Positions 8,313 to 16,729 of a DNA stretch of 64,000 bases are shown piece by piece. The notes beneath the pieces were generated by a model. That model was given only the letters and a program-made list of their open reading frames with translations, ran no database searches and was not told the origin of the DNA. The translations under genes and the position numbers were made by a program. Source of the stretch: Salegentibacter maritimus. Its GTDB lineage: Bacteria; Bacteroidota; Bacteroidia; Flavobacteriales; Flavobacteriaceae. Every line of letters starts with the position of its first letter. Position 1 is the stretch's first letter. The DNA lies in the NCBI RefSeq assembly GCF_016236915.1, contig NZ_JAEHOK010000011.1, positions 96,073-160,072 of the forward strand, given 5' to 3'.

Positions 8313-9542
8313 ATGAAAATTTTAACCAGAATTCAACTTTCAACCATGATGTTCCTCGAATTTTTTATTTGGGGCGGATGGTTTGTAACCTTAGGAACAT
8401 TTTTAGGACAAAATTTAAGTGCTACCGGTGCACAAACAGGTATGGCTTTTTCTACACAATCATGGGGGGCCATTATAGCTCCCTTTATAATTGGATTAAT
8501 CGCCGACCGCTTTTTTAATGCCGAACGTATTTTGGGCTTCCTTCATCTTGCAGGTGCAGTTTTGCTTTATATGATGTTCCAATCTGAAGATTTTACTAAT
8601 TTCTATCCCTTTGTATTAGGTTATATGATTATTTATATGCCTACCCTGGCTTTGGTAAATTCTATATCCTTTTACCAAATGACAGACCCTTCCAAACAAT
8701 TTTCCGGAATTAGGGTTTTTGGAACCCTTGGATGGATTATTTCGGGAGTGGTAATTAGTCTTGTATTTGGCTGGGACTCTGCTATAGCCCGCGAAGAAGG
8801 AATGCTAAAATATACCTTTTTAATGGCTGCAGTTGCTTCTGCAATTTTAGGCTTATTTAGCTTTACACTGCCTAAAACCCCTCCCAGCAGTAAAGGGGAA
8901 AAAGTTACGTTATCTGATATTTTAGGCCTGGAAGCACTTGCTCTACTTAAAGGAAAAAACTTTTTGATGTTTTTTATTTCATCGGTTTTAATTTGTATCC
9001 CATTGGCCTTTTATTACCAAAATGCAAACCCATTCCTTTCAGAAGTTGGTATGGAAGATCCAACTTTTATGATGTCTATTGGCCAAATTTCTGAAGCCTT
9101 ATTTCTTTTGTTATTGCCTTTCTTTTTTAAGAAATACGGATTCAAAATTACTTTACTTGCCGGAATGTTAGCCTGGGTGGTACGTTATTTACTATTCGCT
9201 TATGGCGATGCCGGAGAACTTACTTTTATGCTAATTATAGGAATTGCACTCCACGGTATTTGTTACGACTTTTTCTTTGTTTCCGGGCAAATCTATACCG
9301 ATTCCAAAGCCGGGCCAAAAATTAAAAGTGCTGCGCAGGGCTTGATTACCCTGGCTACTTATGGTGTAGGTATGTTAATTGGTTTTTGGGTAGCAGGACA
9401 AATAAGTGATCTTTATCTAAACGCCGATGGTAGTCACGACTGGCAACAAATATGGGTAGTTCCCGCAGGATTTGCTTTTGTAGTAATGATAATATTTGCT
9501 ATTTTCTTCAAAAATGAAAAAATAGAAAAAAAAAGATATTGA
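8313..9542 (+). CDS. MFS permease, nucleoside/H+ symporter (NupG)-like
   Basis: A 409-residue integral membrane protein with about 12 hydrophobic helices. The N-terminus MFLEFFIWGGWFVTLGTF and the loop GLIADRFFNAERILGF match the NupG-like branch of the major facilitator superfamily, common in Bacteroidetes sugar clusters. It starts 15 bases after the TIM-barrel lipoprotein and is followed within 30 bases by a Gfo/Idh/MocA dehydrogenase, so it probably imports a sugar or keto-sugar made in the periplasm. A nucleoside substrate is possible from the family name, but the neighbours do not support it. Confidence 0.88.
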   Translation: MKILTRIQLSTMMFLEFFIWGGWFVTLGTFLGQNLSATGAQTGMAFSTQSWGAIIAPFIIGLIADRFFNAERILGFLHLAGAVLLYMMFQSEDFTNFYPFVLGYMIIYMPTLALVNSISFYQMTDPSKQFSGIRVFGTLGWIISGVVISLVFGWDSAIAREEGMLKYTFLMAAVASAILGLFSFTLPKTPPSSKGEKVTLSDILGLEALALLKGKNFLMFFISSVLICIPLAFYYQNANPFLSEVGMEDPTFMMSIGQISEALFLLLLPFFFKKYGFKITLLAGMLAWVVRYLLFAYGDAGELTFMLIIGIALHGICYDFFFVSGQIYTDSKAGPKIKSAAQGLITLATYGVGMLIGFWVAGQISDLYLNADGSHDWQQIWVVPAGFAFVVMIIFAIFFKNEKIEKKRY

Positions 9543-9571
9543 AATATAACACAGTAAAAGAATAGAATAGT

Positions 9572-10711
9572 ATGGGTAAAAAAATAAAATTAGGAGTTTT
9601 AGGCGGTGGTGGTGATTCCCTTATCGGAATTTTACACCGGGTAGCCTCTTCTATGTTTGATAAATTTGATTTTGTAGGAGGCGTTTTCAATCCTGAGTTA
9701 GACGAAAGCAAAAAGTTTGCGAAGGAATTGGGGATTGGAACCGATAGGGTTTATCAAGACCTGGATCATTTAATTACAGAAGAAACAAAACTACCGGAAG
9801 ATGAGCGTATAAAAGTGGTTTCTATTCTAACGCCAAATTTCCTGCACTTCCCTATGGCCAAGCAGCTTTTGGAAAATGGATTTCACGTGATTTGTGAAAA
9901 ACCAATGACCACTACTTTTGAAGAAGCTAAAATTCTTGAAGAAACCCTCAATAAATCGAAAACTATTTTCGCGGTCACCTATACCTACACAGGTTATCCA
10001 ATGATTCGCCAGATGAAAGAAATGATTGCCACAGGCGAGATTGGAGAGGTTCAAAAAATAGATGTACAATATTACCAGGGTTGGATAAACCCTATAATTC
10101 ATGATAAGGATCAAAGAAACAGTATTTGGAGGCTCGATCCCGAAAAAGGTGGTATAAGCTGTTGTATTGGTGATATTGGAACACACGCCTTTGATATGAT
10201 TGAATACGTTTCGGGGCTTGAGGTAAAAGAACTTTTAGCCGATTTAAACTATGTGTATTCAGATAATAAAATGGATGTAGATGGTACTGTGCTGCTTCGC
10301 TTTTCAGATTATGTAAAAGGAGTACTAAGGTCCAGCCAAATCGCAACCGGGGAAGAGAATAATTTTGCCGTAAAAATCTACGGAAAAAAAGCCGGCTTAA
10401 AATGGGAACAGGAAAACCCAAATTACCTCTATAAATTGGAAGATGGGCAACCAATAAAAGTTTTAAAACCCGGGCACGAGTATAATTCAGCACTTTCGCT
10501 AGACGGAACAAAACTACCTCCGGGACATCCCGAAGGCATTTTCGATTCTATGGGTAATATCTACAAAGGAGTAGCAAAAGCTATTAATGGCGAAAAATAT
10601 CATCCGGCAGAGTTCCCTACGATGAAAGATGGAGTACGCGGAATGAATTTCATTGAAAAAGTAGTAGACTCCCATAATAAAGGGAACGTTTGGGTGAAAT
10701 TAGACTCATAA
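9572..10711 (+). CDS. Gfo/Idh/MocA-family NAD(P)-dependent oxidoreductase
   Basis: A 379-residue enzyme with an N-terminal Rossmann domain (LGVLGGGGDSLIGILHR) and the family hallmark CEKPM (about residue 110), which supplies the catalytic lysine. A GDIGTHAFDMIEYVSG motif carries the Asp/His pair of the catalytic site. The C-terminal half is the usual alpha/beta substrate domain. Members reversibly oxidise hydroxyl groups of sugars or inositols, often at C3. Here it would act in the cytoplasm on the compound carried by the MFS permease encoded 30 bases upstream. Substrate not determined. Confidence 0.92.
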   Translation: MGKKIKLGVLGGGGDSLIGILHRVASSMFDKFDFVGGVFNPELDESKKFAKELGIGTDRVYQDLDHLITEETKLPEDERIKVVSILTPNFLHFPMAKQLLENGFHVICEKPMTTTFEEAKILEETLNKSKTIFAVTYTYTGYPMIRQMKEMIATGEIGEVQKIDVQYYQGWINPIIHDKDQRNSIWRLDPEKGGISCCIGDIGTHAFDMIEYVSGLEVKELLADLNYVYSDNKMDVDGTVLLRFSDYVKGVLRSSQIATGEENNFAVKIYGKKAGLKWEQENPNYLYKLEDGQPIKVLKPGHEYNSALSLDGTKLPPGHPEGIFDSMGNIYKGVAKAINGEKYHPAEFPTMKDGVRGMNFIEKVVDSHNKGNVWVKLDS

Positions 10712-10819
10712 AATTTTAGTAAGATGAACCAGCATAATGCTGGACATAAAATAAGTAATATACAGGTAAGTAATTTAAACCTGTAAAAATTCCCACTTTG
10801 GGTTCAGAATTATAAAGAG

Positions 10820-11875
10820 ATGAAAACAGTAAAAGGACCTGCGGTTTATTTAGCACAATTTATGGATTCTAAAGCGCCATTCAATAGTTTGGATGGTTTA
10901 TGTAAATGGGCTGCAGATTTAGGATACAAAGGAATACAAATCCCCACCTGGGAATCGGCTCTAATAGATTTAAAGAAAGCCGGTGAAAGCAAAGAGTATT
11001 GCCAGGAAATTAAAGGAAAAGTAGCTTCTTATGGTCTAGAAGTAACCGAGCTTTGTACTCATTTACAGGGCCAACTTGTAGCGGTACATTCGGCTTATGA
11101 TACTATGTTCGATAATTTCGCTCCAAATGAAGTTAAAGGCAATCCAAAGGCAAGAACCCAGTGGGCCGTAGAACAATTAAAAAGCGCAGCTCGTGCCAGC
11201 AGGAATTTTGATTTAGATGTGCACGGAACTTTTAGCGGTTCACTGCTTTGGCATACCGCGCACCCCTGGCCACAAAGACCTGAAGGCCTGGTTGAAATGG
11301 GGTTTCAGGAACTCGCAAAACGATGGTTGCCTATTTTAAATGAATTTGATGAACAGGGAGTTGATCTTTGTTACGAAATTCACCCGGGTGAAGATTTGCA
11401 TGATGGGGTAACTTTTGAGCGTTTCCTTGAAGCCACAAATAATCACAAAAGGGTAAATTTACTGTATGATCCCAGTCATTTTGTGCTACAACAACTAGAT
11501 TATATTTCGTACATAGATCATTATCACGAATTCATAAAAATGTTTCATGTAAAAGATGCCGAATTTAACCCTACCGGAAAAAAAGGTTCGTTTGGTGGCT
11601 ATGGTGACTGGATAGACCGTGCAGGAAGGTACAGACATCCAGGAGATGGCCAGGTAGATTTTAAAACTATATTTTCTAAATTAACCGAATATGGCTGTGA
11701 TGTTTGGGCGGTTCTTGAATGGGAATGCTGCATTAAATCGCCAGAACAGGGTGCGCGTGAAGGTGCGCCTTTTATTAAAAGTCATATTATTGAAGCTACC
11801 CAAAAGAAATTTGACGATTTCGCAGGCAGCGAAGTTGATGAAGAGAAATTAAAACGAATCTTAGGAATTAACTAA
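10820..11875 (+). CDS. cytosolic sugar phosphate isomerase/epimerase (TIM barrel)
   Basis: A 351-residue xylose-isomerase-like TIM barrel with no signal peptide. It begins PAVYLAQFMDSKAPFNSLDG and has LGYKGIQIPTW, CYEIHPGEDLHDG (metal-ligand Glu/His), NLLYDPSHFVLQ and MFHVKDAEF, with the late glutamate in WAVLEWECC. It lies 108 bases after the Gfo/Idh/MocA gene, and the two often occur together in glycoside and inositol catabolism. It is a distant paralogue of the lipoprotein barrel at 7290, so the cluster has one such enzyme on each side of the inner membrane. Confidence 0.9.
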   Translation: MKTVKGPAVYLAQFMDSKAPFNSLDGLCKWAADLGYKGIQIPTWESALIDLKKAGESKEYCQEIKGKVASYGLEVTELCTHLQGQLVAVHSAYDTMFDNFAPNEVKGNPKARTQWAVEQLKSAARASRNFDLDVHGTFSGSLLWHTAHPWPQRPEGLVEMGFQELAKRWLPILNEFDEQGVDLCYEIHPGEDLHDGVTFERFLEATNNHKRVNLLYDPSHFVLQQLDYISYIDHYHEFIKMFHVKDAEFNPTGKKGSFGGYGDWIDRAGRYRHPGDGQVDFKTIFSKLTEYGCDVWAVLEWECCIKSPEQGAREGAPFIKSHIIEATQKKFDDFAGSEVDEEKLKRILGIN

Positions 11876-11980
11876 ATTTATAAAATAAACCCTATATTAT
11901 TTCAAATATAAATTAAGAAGAGTTGTAATTCTCTTAAATAAGTTACCTTCTGAAAAACCAACGAGACAATAAATGATTTT

Positions 11981-12031
11981 TTTGATTTCGAGCCAAGCCT
12001 CGGAGCGGATAAATCTCTATTATTGAGCAAA
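11981..12031 (+). repeat. dispersed element A
   Basis: TTTGATTTCGAGCCAAGCCT is followed by a second part resembling the copies at 40162 and 52142 (CGGAG..., GATAAA..., ATTATTGAG). It ends about 13 bases before the start of the DUF1080 gene, so it would lie in that gene's leader. Confidence 0.7.
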
Positions 12032-12044
12032 AAACCAAAAACCA

Positions 12045-12803
12045 ATGAAGAAAAATATTTTAATTTTAGGAACCTTAGCCATATTATCTACCTCCTGTAA
12101 ATCTGATAAAAAAGATGAAAAAACACAGGAAGCCGATAAAACTGTAGATAGTACCGCCATGGCAAATAATGAAGATAATTGGACCCATTTGTTTAATGGC
12201 GAAAACCTTGAAAGTTGGAAAGCTTTTAATGCCGATTCAATATCAGACCAGTGGCAGGTAAAAGATGGGGCTATCGCTTTTACCCCGGCAGAGGGAAAAA
12301 GAGAAAGCACAGAAAACCTTATTTCTAAAAACTCCTATGCCAATTTTGAACTCTCATTAGAATGGAAAATTTCAGAAGCAGGAAACAGCGGGATTATGTG
12401 GGGCGTTCAGGAAAGTGAGGAGTTTTCTGAACCTTATTTAACCGGTCCTGAAATTCAAATTTTAGACAATAAACTGCATCCTGATGCCAAAAACGGTCCC
12501 ATAAGGCAGGCCGGAGCTCTTTATGATATGATGCCACCCAGTGAAGATAAATCACGTAATGCCGGAGAATGGAACAAAACTGTTATAAAAATTAACCATA
12601 AAACCAATAAAGGTTCGGTTCGTTTAAATGGTACGCTAATTACAGAATTCCCGGTTCATGGTGAAGAATGGGATAAACTGGTAGCAAACTCTAAGTTTAA
12701 AGATTGGGAACACTTTGGAAAAACCAAAGAAGGCCATATTGCTCTTCAGGACCACGGAGACAAAGTGTGGTTTAGAAATATTAAAATTAGAGAATTAGAT
12801 TAA
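12045..12803 (+). CDS. DUF1080 (3-keto-disaccharide hydrolase family) lipoprotein
   Basis: A 252-residue lipoprotein: short signal LGTLAILSTSC with the acylated Cys at residue 18, then a Lys/Asp/Glu-rich spacer to about residue 42. The rest is one jelly-roll DUF1080 domain (WTHLFNGENLESWKAF, LEWKISEAGNSGIMWGV, GPEIQILDN, GHIALQDHGDKVWFRNIKI). Family members hydrolyse 3-keto-glycosides after C3 oxidation, or act on related keto-sugars. Its place at the end of the dehydrogenase/epimerase cluster, and its extracytoplasmic location, fit that role. It is separated from the preceding gene by 169 bases with a dispersed repeat, so it may have its own promoter. Confidence 0.9.
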   Translation: MKKNILILGTLAILSTSCKSDKKDEKTQEADKTVDSTAMANNEDNWTHLFNGENLESWKAFNADSISDQWQVKDGAIAFTPAEGKRESTENLISKNSYANFELSLEWKISEAGNSGIMWGVQESEEFSEPYLTGPEIQILDNKLHPDAKNGPIRQAGALYDMMPPSEDKSRNAGEWNKTVIKINHKTNKGSVRLNGTLITEFPVHGEEWDKLVANSKFKDWEHFGKTKEGHIALQDHGDKVWFRNIKIRELD

Positions 12804-12826
12804 CCTGATTCCTATTTTATAATTGG

Positions 12827-12901
12827 GGCTGTTTGAAAAGATTTTAAAACCGTCATCCTGAATTAATTTCAGCTTGACGAAAATATACTCTTCAGACAGC
12901 C
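12827..12901 (+). terminator. dispersed nested palindrome (element B) acting as terminator
   Basis: Outer arms GGCTGTTTGAA (12827-12837) and TTCAGACAGCC (12891-12901) enclose an inner CGTCA (12851-12855) / TGACG (12875-12879) stem. A run of T follows directly. It stands 24 bases after the DUF1080 stop. The inner sequence resembles the palindromes at 19812, 50247 and 53189. Confidence 0.65.
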
Positions 12902-12973
12902 TCTTTTTTATTTTAGTACTTGTACTAAACAATTTGTAAATTATCAAGAAATCTGTTGGGAAACCTACAAATT

Positions 12974-13068
12974 TTTAATTTCGAGGCAGGCCTCGGGTTA
13001 TTGCACCCTTTGGCGGTGCCCATAAAAAGATTTTTAGGTTTCAAGACATGTCTCGAGGTCTTGATACT
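12974..13068 (+). repeat. dispersed element A, two degenerate units
   Basis: TTTAATTTCGAGGCAGGCCT (from 12974) is a copy of element A. A second, weaker unit GTTTCAAGACATGTCTCGAG lies at about 13039-13058. The pair occupies most of the leader of the hydrolase-OsmC gene that starts at 13097. An in-frame ATG at 12956 would translate straight through these repeats and is not the likely start. Confidence 0.55.
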
Positions 13069-13096
13069 TAAAGCTTATGAAGTAAAAAATAAAGTA

Positions 13097-14308
13097 ATGA
13101 GAACCGAAAAAGTAAATTTTAAAAACAACCAGGGTAATGATTTATCGGGCTATCTAGAACTACCAATAGACCAGGATCCTCATAATTTTGTTCTTTTTGC
13201 TCATTGTTTTACCTGCAATAAAAATTTCTTTGCGGCTAAAAATATAAGTAGAACCCTCGCACAAAACGGTTATGGCGTCCTAAGGTTTGATTTTACCGGA
13301 CTGGGTGAAAGCAAGGGCGATTTTGCAAATAGTAATTTTTCAGGAAACATACAGGATTTACTTGCGGCTGCTGCCTATTTAGAGCAGGAATTTAAAGCAC
13401 CCGGCCTTTTAATTGGGCACTCCCTTGGTGGTGCCGCAGTATTATTTGCTGCAAAAGACTTACAATCGGTTAAAGCAGTAACTACTATTGGCGCTCCCTC
13501 TACCACCGCGCATGTTCAACATCTAATAGAAGACAGTGTAGAAGAGATTGAAAGAAATGGCAACGCAACAGTGAATATTGGCGGAAGAAGCTTTAACCTT
13601 AAAAAACAATTTTTAGAAGATATTGATAAACATGAATTAACCTCTTATCTAAACAAGCTTAAAAAATCGCTTTTAATTATGCATTCGCCGCAAGATAAGA
13701 TTGTAGGCATTAAAAATGCCGAAGAATTATATATAGCAGCAAGACATCCAAAAAGTTTTGTTTCTTTGGATGGGGCTGAACATCTTTTAAGTAATAAGGA
13801 AGACGCAACTTATGCCGGTAATGTAATCGCCACCTGGGCTTCAAGGTATTTAAGCATTCCGAATAAAGAAATTCCAGAATCTAATGCCGATGTTGTAGCA
13901 GGCTTAGAAAAAGAAGATGCTTTTACCACAAGAATGAAAGCAGGAAATCATAGCTTTTTGGCAGATGAACCTATAAGCTCTGGAGGGAAAGATTATGGCC
14001 CTACCCCCTATCAATTTTTATCTTCAGGTCTGGCTGCCTGTACCTCCATGACGCTTCAAATGTATGCTAAGAGAAAAAAATGGCCTCTTGACGATGTAGA
14101 AACCCACGTGTATTACTCAAGGGAACATCAAAAAGACTGCGAAAATTGTGAAAAAAGCAATACCAAAATCGATACTTTTAGAAGAGAGATTAAGCTCTAT
14201 GGAGATTTAGACAAAAAACAAAAAGAGCGTTTACTGGAAATTGCAGACCGTTGCCCCGTGCATAAAAGTCTTACTTCAACCACAACTATAAAAACCAAAT
14301 TGATCTAA
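13097..14308 (+). CDS. alpha/beta hydrolase fused to OsmC-like domain
   Basis: A 403-residue bifunctional protein. Residues ~1-250 form an alpha/beta hydrolase: the nucleophile elbow LIGHSLGGAA, Asp in HSPQDKIVG and His in GAEHLLSN make the triad. Residues ~270-400 form an OsmC/Ohr-type domain with the two cysteines in LAACTSMTLQM and DRCPVHKSL, used in family members to reduce organic peroxides through a thiol. Substrate unknown; the fusion suggests hydrolysis and peroxide detoxification of one compound. The start ATG at 13097 (MRTEKVNFKNN) is preferred because the 47 extra upstream residues are translated repeat sequence. No signal peptide. Confidence 0.88.
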   Translation: MRTEKVNFKNNQGNDLSGYLELPIDQDPHNFVLFAHCFTCNKNFFAAKNISRTLAQNGYGVLRFDFTGLGESKGDFANSNFSGNIQDLLAAAAYLEQEFKAPGLLIGHSLGGAAVLFAAKDLQSVKAVTTIGAPSTTAHVQHLIEDSVEEIERNGNATVNIGGRSFNLKKQFLEDIDKHELTSYLNKLKKSLLIMHSPQDKIVGIKNAEELYIAARHPKSFVSLDGAEHLLSNKEDATYAGNVIATWASRYLSIPNKEIPESNADVVAGLEKEDAFTTRMKAGNHSFLADEPISSGGKDYGPTPYQFLSSGLAACTSMTLQMYAKRKKWPLDDVETHVYYSREHQKDCENCEKSNTKIDTFRREIKLYGDLDKKQKERLLEIADRCPVHKSLTSTTTIKTKLI

Positions 14309-14405
14309 ACCAGGCTAAGGGTTGTTAACCTATCCTTAAATCTTTTGGCTATACCATGCGATAAAATTAATTTAGCATTGTTAAATCTAAAACCAATCAT
14401 AGATT

Positions 14406-15002
14406 ATGAAACGAATAAGTTTATCATTAGTATTTTGCGCCTCTTTATTTATTATAGGTTGTAAAAACGAAAAGAAAGAAAATGAAACAGAAAATGCTGC
14501 CGAAACAGAAATGAATTCTGAAATGGATAGCATGGAAAAAGAAGAAGAAATTAAAGAGATTACCGTGCCTTTAGAGCCTAAAAGTGGAAGTGATCTAGGT
14601 GGAGAAGTAACTTTCACTCAAGAAAATGGTGAAGTTACTATGGAAGCGACCATTACAGGTTTGGCTGAAGGAAAGCACGCAATACACATTCACCAAAAAG
14701 CAGATTGCTCTGCTGAAGATGGAACCTCTGCCGGGGGCCACTGGAACCCAACCAATGAAAAACACGGGAAATGGGGTGATGCCGAGGGCTACCACAAAGG
14801 CGATATAGGAAACTTTGAAGTTGATGCCAATGGTGAAGGAACTATTACTATGACAACCGATGAATGGTGTATAGGTTGTGAAGACGATAACAAAAATATT
14901 GTTGGAAAAGCGATTATTGTACACGATGGTGTAGACGATTTTACTTCTCAACCTTCTGGAGCTGCAGGAACCAGAGTTGGATGTGGAGTTATAAAAATGT
15001 AA
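14406..15002 (+). CDS. sodC: Cu/Zn superoxide dismutase lipoprotein
   Basis: A 198-residue lipoprotein. Signal SLVFCASLFIIGC places the acylated Cys near residue 19, followed by a very acidic spacer (Glu/Asn/Met-rich, to about residue 50). The SOD domain keeps all metal ligands: HIH, GGHWNP, EKHG, GYHKGD and IIVHDG. It also has the catalytic arginine in AAGTRVGCG and a Cys pair (ADC with GCG) for the structural disulfide. An extra CIGC pair (WCIGCEDD) lies before the last histidine. The enzyme would dismutate superoxide in the periplasm or at the outer membrane. It has its own terminator at 15024. Confidence 0.95.
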   Translation: MKRISLSLVFCASLFIIGCKNEKKENETENAAETEMNSEMDSMEKEEEIKEITVPLEPKSGSDLGGEVTFTQENGEVTMEATITGLAEGKHAIHIHQKADCSAEDGTSAGGHWNPTNEKHGKWGDAEGYHKGDIGNFEVDANGEGTITMTTDEWCIGCEDDNKNIVGKAIIVHDGVDDFTSQPSGAAGTRVGCGVIKM

Positions 15003-15023
15003 TCTTTTTCACATAATTTTTAA

Positions 15024-15050
15024 TAAAAAGCGGCAAAATGCCGCTTTTTA
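15024..15050 (+). terminator. rho-independent terminator of sodC
   Basis: Perfect stem TAAAAAGCGGCA / TGCCGCTTTTTA with an AAA loop, followed by ATTTTTTT, 22 bases after the sodC stop. It separates sodC from the sigma-factor operon. Confidence 0.92.
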
Positions 15051-15105
15051 TTTTTTTGAGGCGAGAGATTTACATACTTTTACTGGGCAAGCCACATACT
15101 ACTTT

Positions 15106-15636
15106 ATGCAACAAGATGCTTTAATTCTAGAACTTCAAAACGGTAACCAGCGTGCCTTTGAACGTATTTATCATTTGTATTCAGAAAGCACCTATGGTAT
15201 TATTTATAGTATAGTTAGGGATGAGAGCATAGCTGAAGAAGTACTACAGGATGTATTCTTAAAAATTTGGGACAAAGCCCCAAGCTATAATTCTAATAAA
15301 GGCCGGTTTTTCACCTGGATTCTTAATATTGCCCGAAATGCTGCCATAGATAAGATAAGGTCTAAAAGTTTTAAGAACAATCAACAAAACCTTACGTCTG
15401 ATAATTTCGTAGATATATTAGAGGCAAAAACAAATTTCTCTGAAGCAGTAGATGCTATAGGCCTAAAAAAGTATGTTAAAGCTTTAAAACCGGTTTGTAA
15501 GAAATTAATAGATTATCTTTTTTTTAAGGGATATACACAAAAAGAAACTTCAGAAGAATTAGATATGCCACTGGGTACGGTAAAAACCCGTAATAGAATT
15601 TGTATCGATAAGTTAAGAGCAATGGTTATTAAGTAA
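15106..15636 (+). CDS. ECF sigma factor (SigK-like)
   Basis: A 176-residue sigma-70 family protein of the extracytoplasmic-function group. Region 2 is at about residues 10-80 (RAFERIYHLYSESTYGIIYS, EEVLQDVFLKIWDKA, FFTWILNIARNAAIDKIRSK). Region 4 is at about 120-170 (FFKGYTQKETSEELDMPLGT). It directs RNA polymerase to its own regulon in the cytoplasm. The stop codon overlaps the ATG of the next gene by one base (TAATG), so it is coupled to the RskA-like anti-sigma factor. The sodC terminator lies upstream, so a promoter in 15051-15105 is expected. Confidence 0.93.
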   Translation: MQQDALILELQNGNQRAFERIYHLYSESTYGIIYSIVRDESIAEEVLQDVFLKIWDKAPSYNSNKGRFFTWILNIARNAAIDKIRSKSFKNNQQNLTSDNFVDILEAKTNFSEAVDAIGLKKYVKALKPVCKKLIDYLFFKGYTQKETSEELDMPLGTVKTRNRICIDKLRAMVIK

Positions 15637-16436
15637 TGGATATTAAAAAGTACATATCATCTGGAATCCTGGAACTCTATGTTTATGGCGCGCTTTCTGA
15701 AAAAGAAAGTCGGGAGGTAAGCCGTGTGCTTAAAAAATACCCGGAAGTTAAAACCGAAGTAGAGGAGATTGAAAAAGCTCTACTCAATTTATCGGCTGCT
15801 ACTGCACCTAATAATGCAGAACATTTAATTACCAGTATAAAAGATAAATTAACCGGAACATCTGCAAAAACTACTCCTGAAAGACCAGTTAGAACCATAA
15901 GTTGGATTACCTATTCCGGTTGGGCAGCTAGTTTATTATTACTTATAGGACTTTTTACCTTCTTTAACCGTACCAATAATTTAAGAGAAGAATTACGTAC
16001 AGCACAAGCCAGAAATGTGCAAATGGAAGAGCAAATTGCCAATGCCAGGGAGAATGCAAAAGATGCTGAGGAATTACTGGCAATTATTAGGGATAAAAAT
16101 GTACAGCGCATCCCATTAAGGGGGCAGGAAGTAGCTCCGGAAGCTTATGCCTCGGTATATTGGAACACCCGTGATAATACCGCTTATATAGATGCAAAAG
16201 ACCTTCCTGAACCACCAAGAGGAAAAGTTTACCAGGTATGGTCCCTCACCATGCAACCACTTACCCCTACCAGTATAGGTTTACTGGCAGATTTTAAAGC
16301 CGATGACAATAAAGTTTTTAGTCTTGAAAACCAAAACCAGTCTGAAGCATTTGGAATTACTTTAGAACCTGAAGGTGGTAGTGAGACTCCAACTATGGAT
16401 CAGCTATATGTTTTAGGTACCGTAGCCGCTCCATAA
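15636..16436 (+). CDS. RskA-like membrane anti-sigma factor
   Basis: A 266-residue protein: an N-terminal cytoplasmic sigma-binding region (about 1-85, LELYVYGALSEKESREVSRV), one membrane helix (about 90-110, WAASLLLLIGLFTFF) and a coiled-coil stretch (about 112-150, rich in Glu/Arg/Ala). The periplasmic RskA domain is at about 165-265 (SVYWNTRDNTAYIDAKDLPE, GKVYQVWSLTMQPLTP). It should hold the sigma factor encoded just upstream inactive until a signal in the envelope leads to release. The TAATG overlap with the sigma gene argues for coupled translation. Confidence 0.92.
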   Translation: MDIKKYISSGILELYVYGALSEKESREVSRVLKKYPEVKTEVEEIEKALLNLSAATAPNNAEHLITSIKDKLTGTSAKTTPERPVRTISWITYSGWAASLLLLIGLFTFFNRTNNLREELRTAQARNVQMEEQIANARENAKDAEELLAIIRDKNVQRIPLRGQEVAPEAYASVYWNTRDNTAYIDAKDLPEPPRGKVYQVWSLTMQPLTPTSIGLLADFKADDNKVFSLENQNQSEAFGITLEPEGGSETPTMDQLYVLGTVAAP

Positions 16437-16729
16437 ATAAACATCTTATTATTTATTAAAAAGGAGACTAAGCCCTTAGTGAAAACTAAACTAGCAACAC
16501 TTTCTAGAAATAGAACATTGATAAACAAAAAGCCAGTATCTCTTAATTCTAATTCATAAAAAATAAAGGCCTGCTGTAAACATACAGCAAACCCTTACTT
16601 AACCAACCAAAAAAAATTCAAGAAAACCGGGGCTAGTAGCAAATTAGATTTGAATTACCCCACTGTCTAAAGATATATACGTAAAAACACAGCTTTGGGT
16701 TTTGTTTACTTAGATTTTAACACTGTTAT
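16437..16729. other. intergenic gap between convergent operons
   Basis: No gene seen. Two small palindromes are present: ACTAAG-CC-CTTAGT at 16467-16480 and TGCTGTA/TACAGCA at 16572-16589. Neither has a clear T-tract, so a terminator role is only possible. Confidence 0.4.

Noticed and set aside
10092..10511. 139-codon antisense frame inside the Gfo/Idh/MocA gene
   Set aside because: It lies wholly opposite a gene with clear family motifs, and its translation has no recognisable domain; a codon-bias shadow.
12974..13068. CRISPR-like or tandem repeat array
   Set aside because: Only two diverged units, no regular spacer length and no cas genes in the window.
12956..13096. N-terminal extension of the hydrolase-OsmC gene
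   Set aside because: It translates two repeat units and lacks hydrolase similarity; the ATG at 13097 is more natural.
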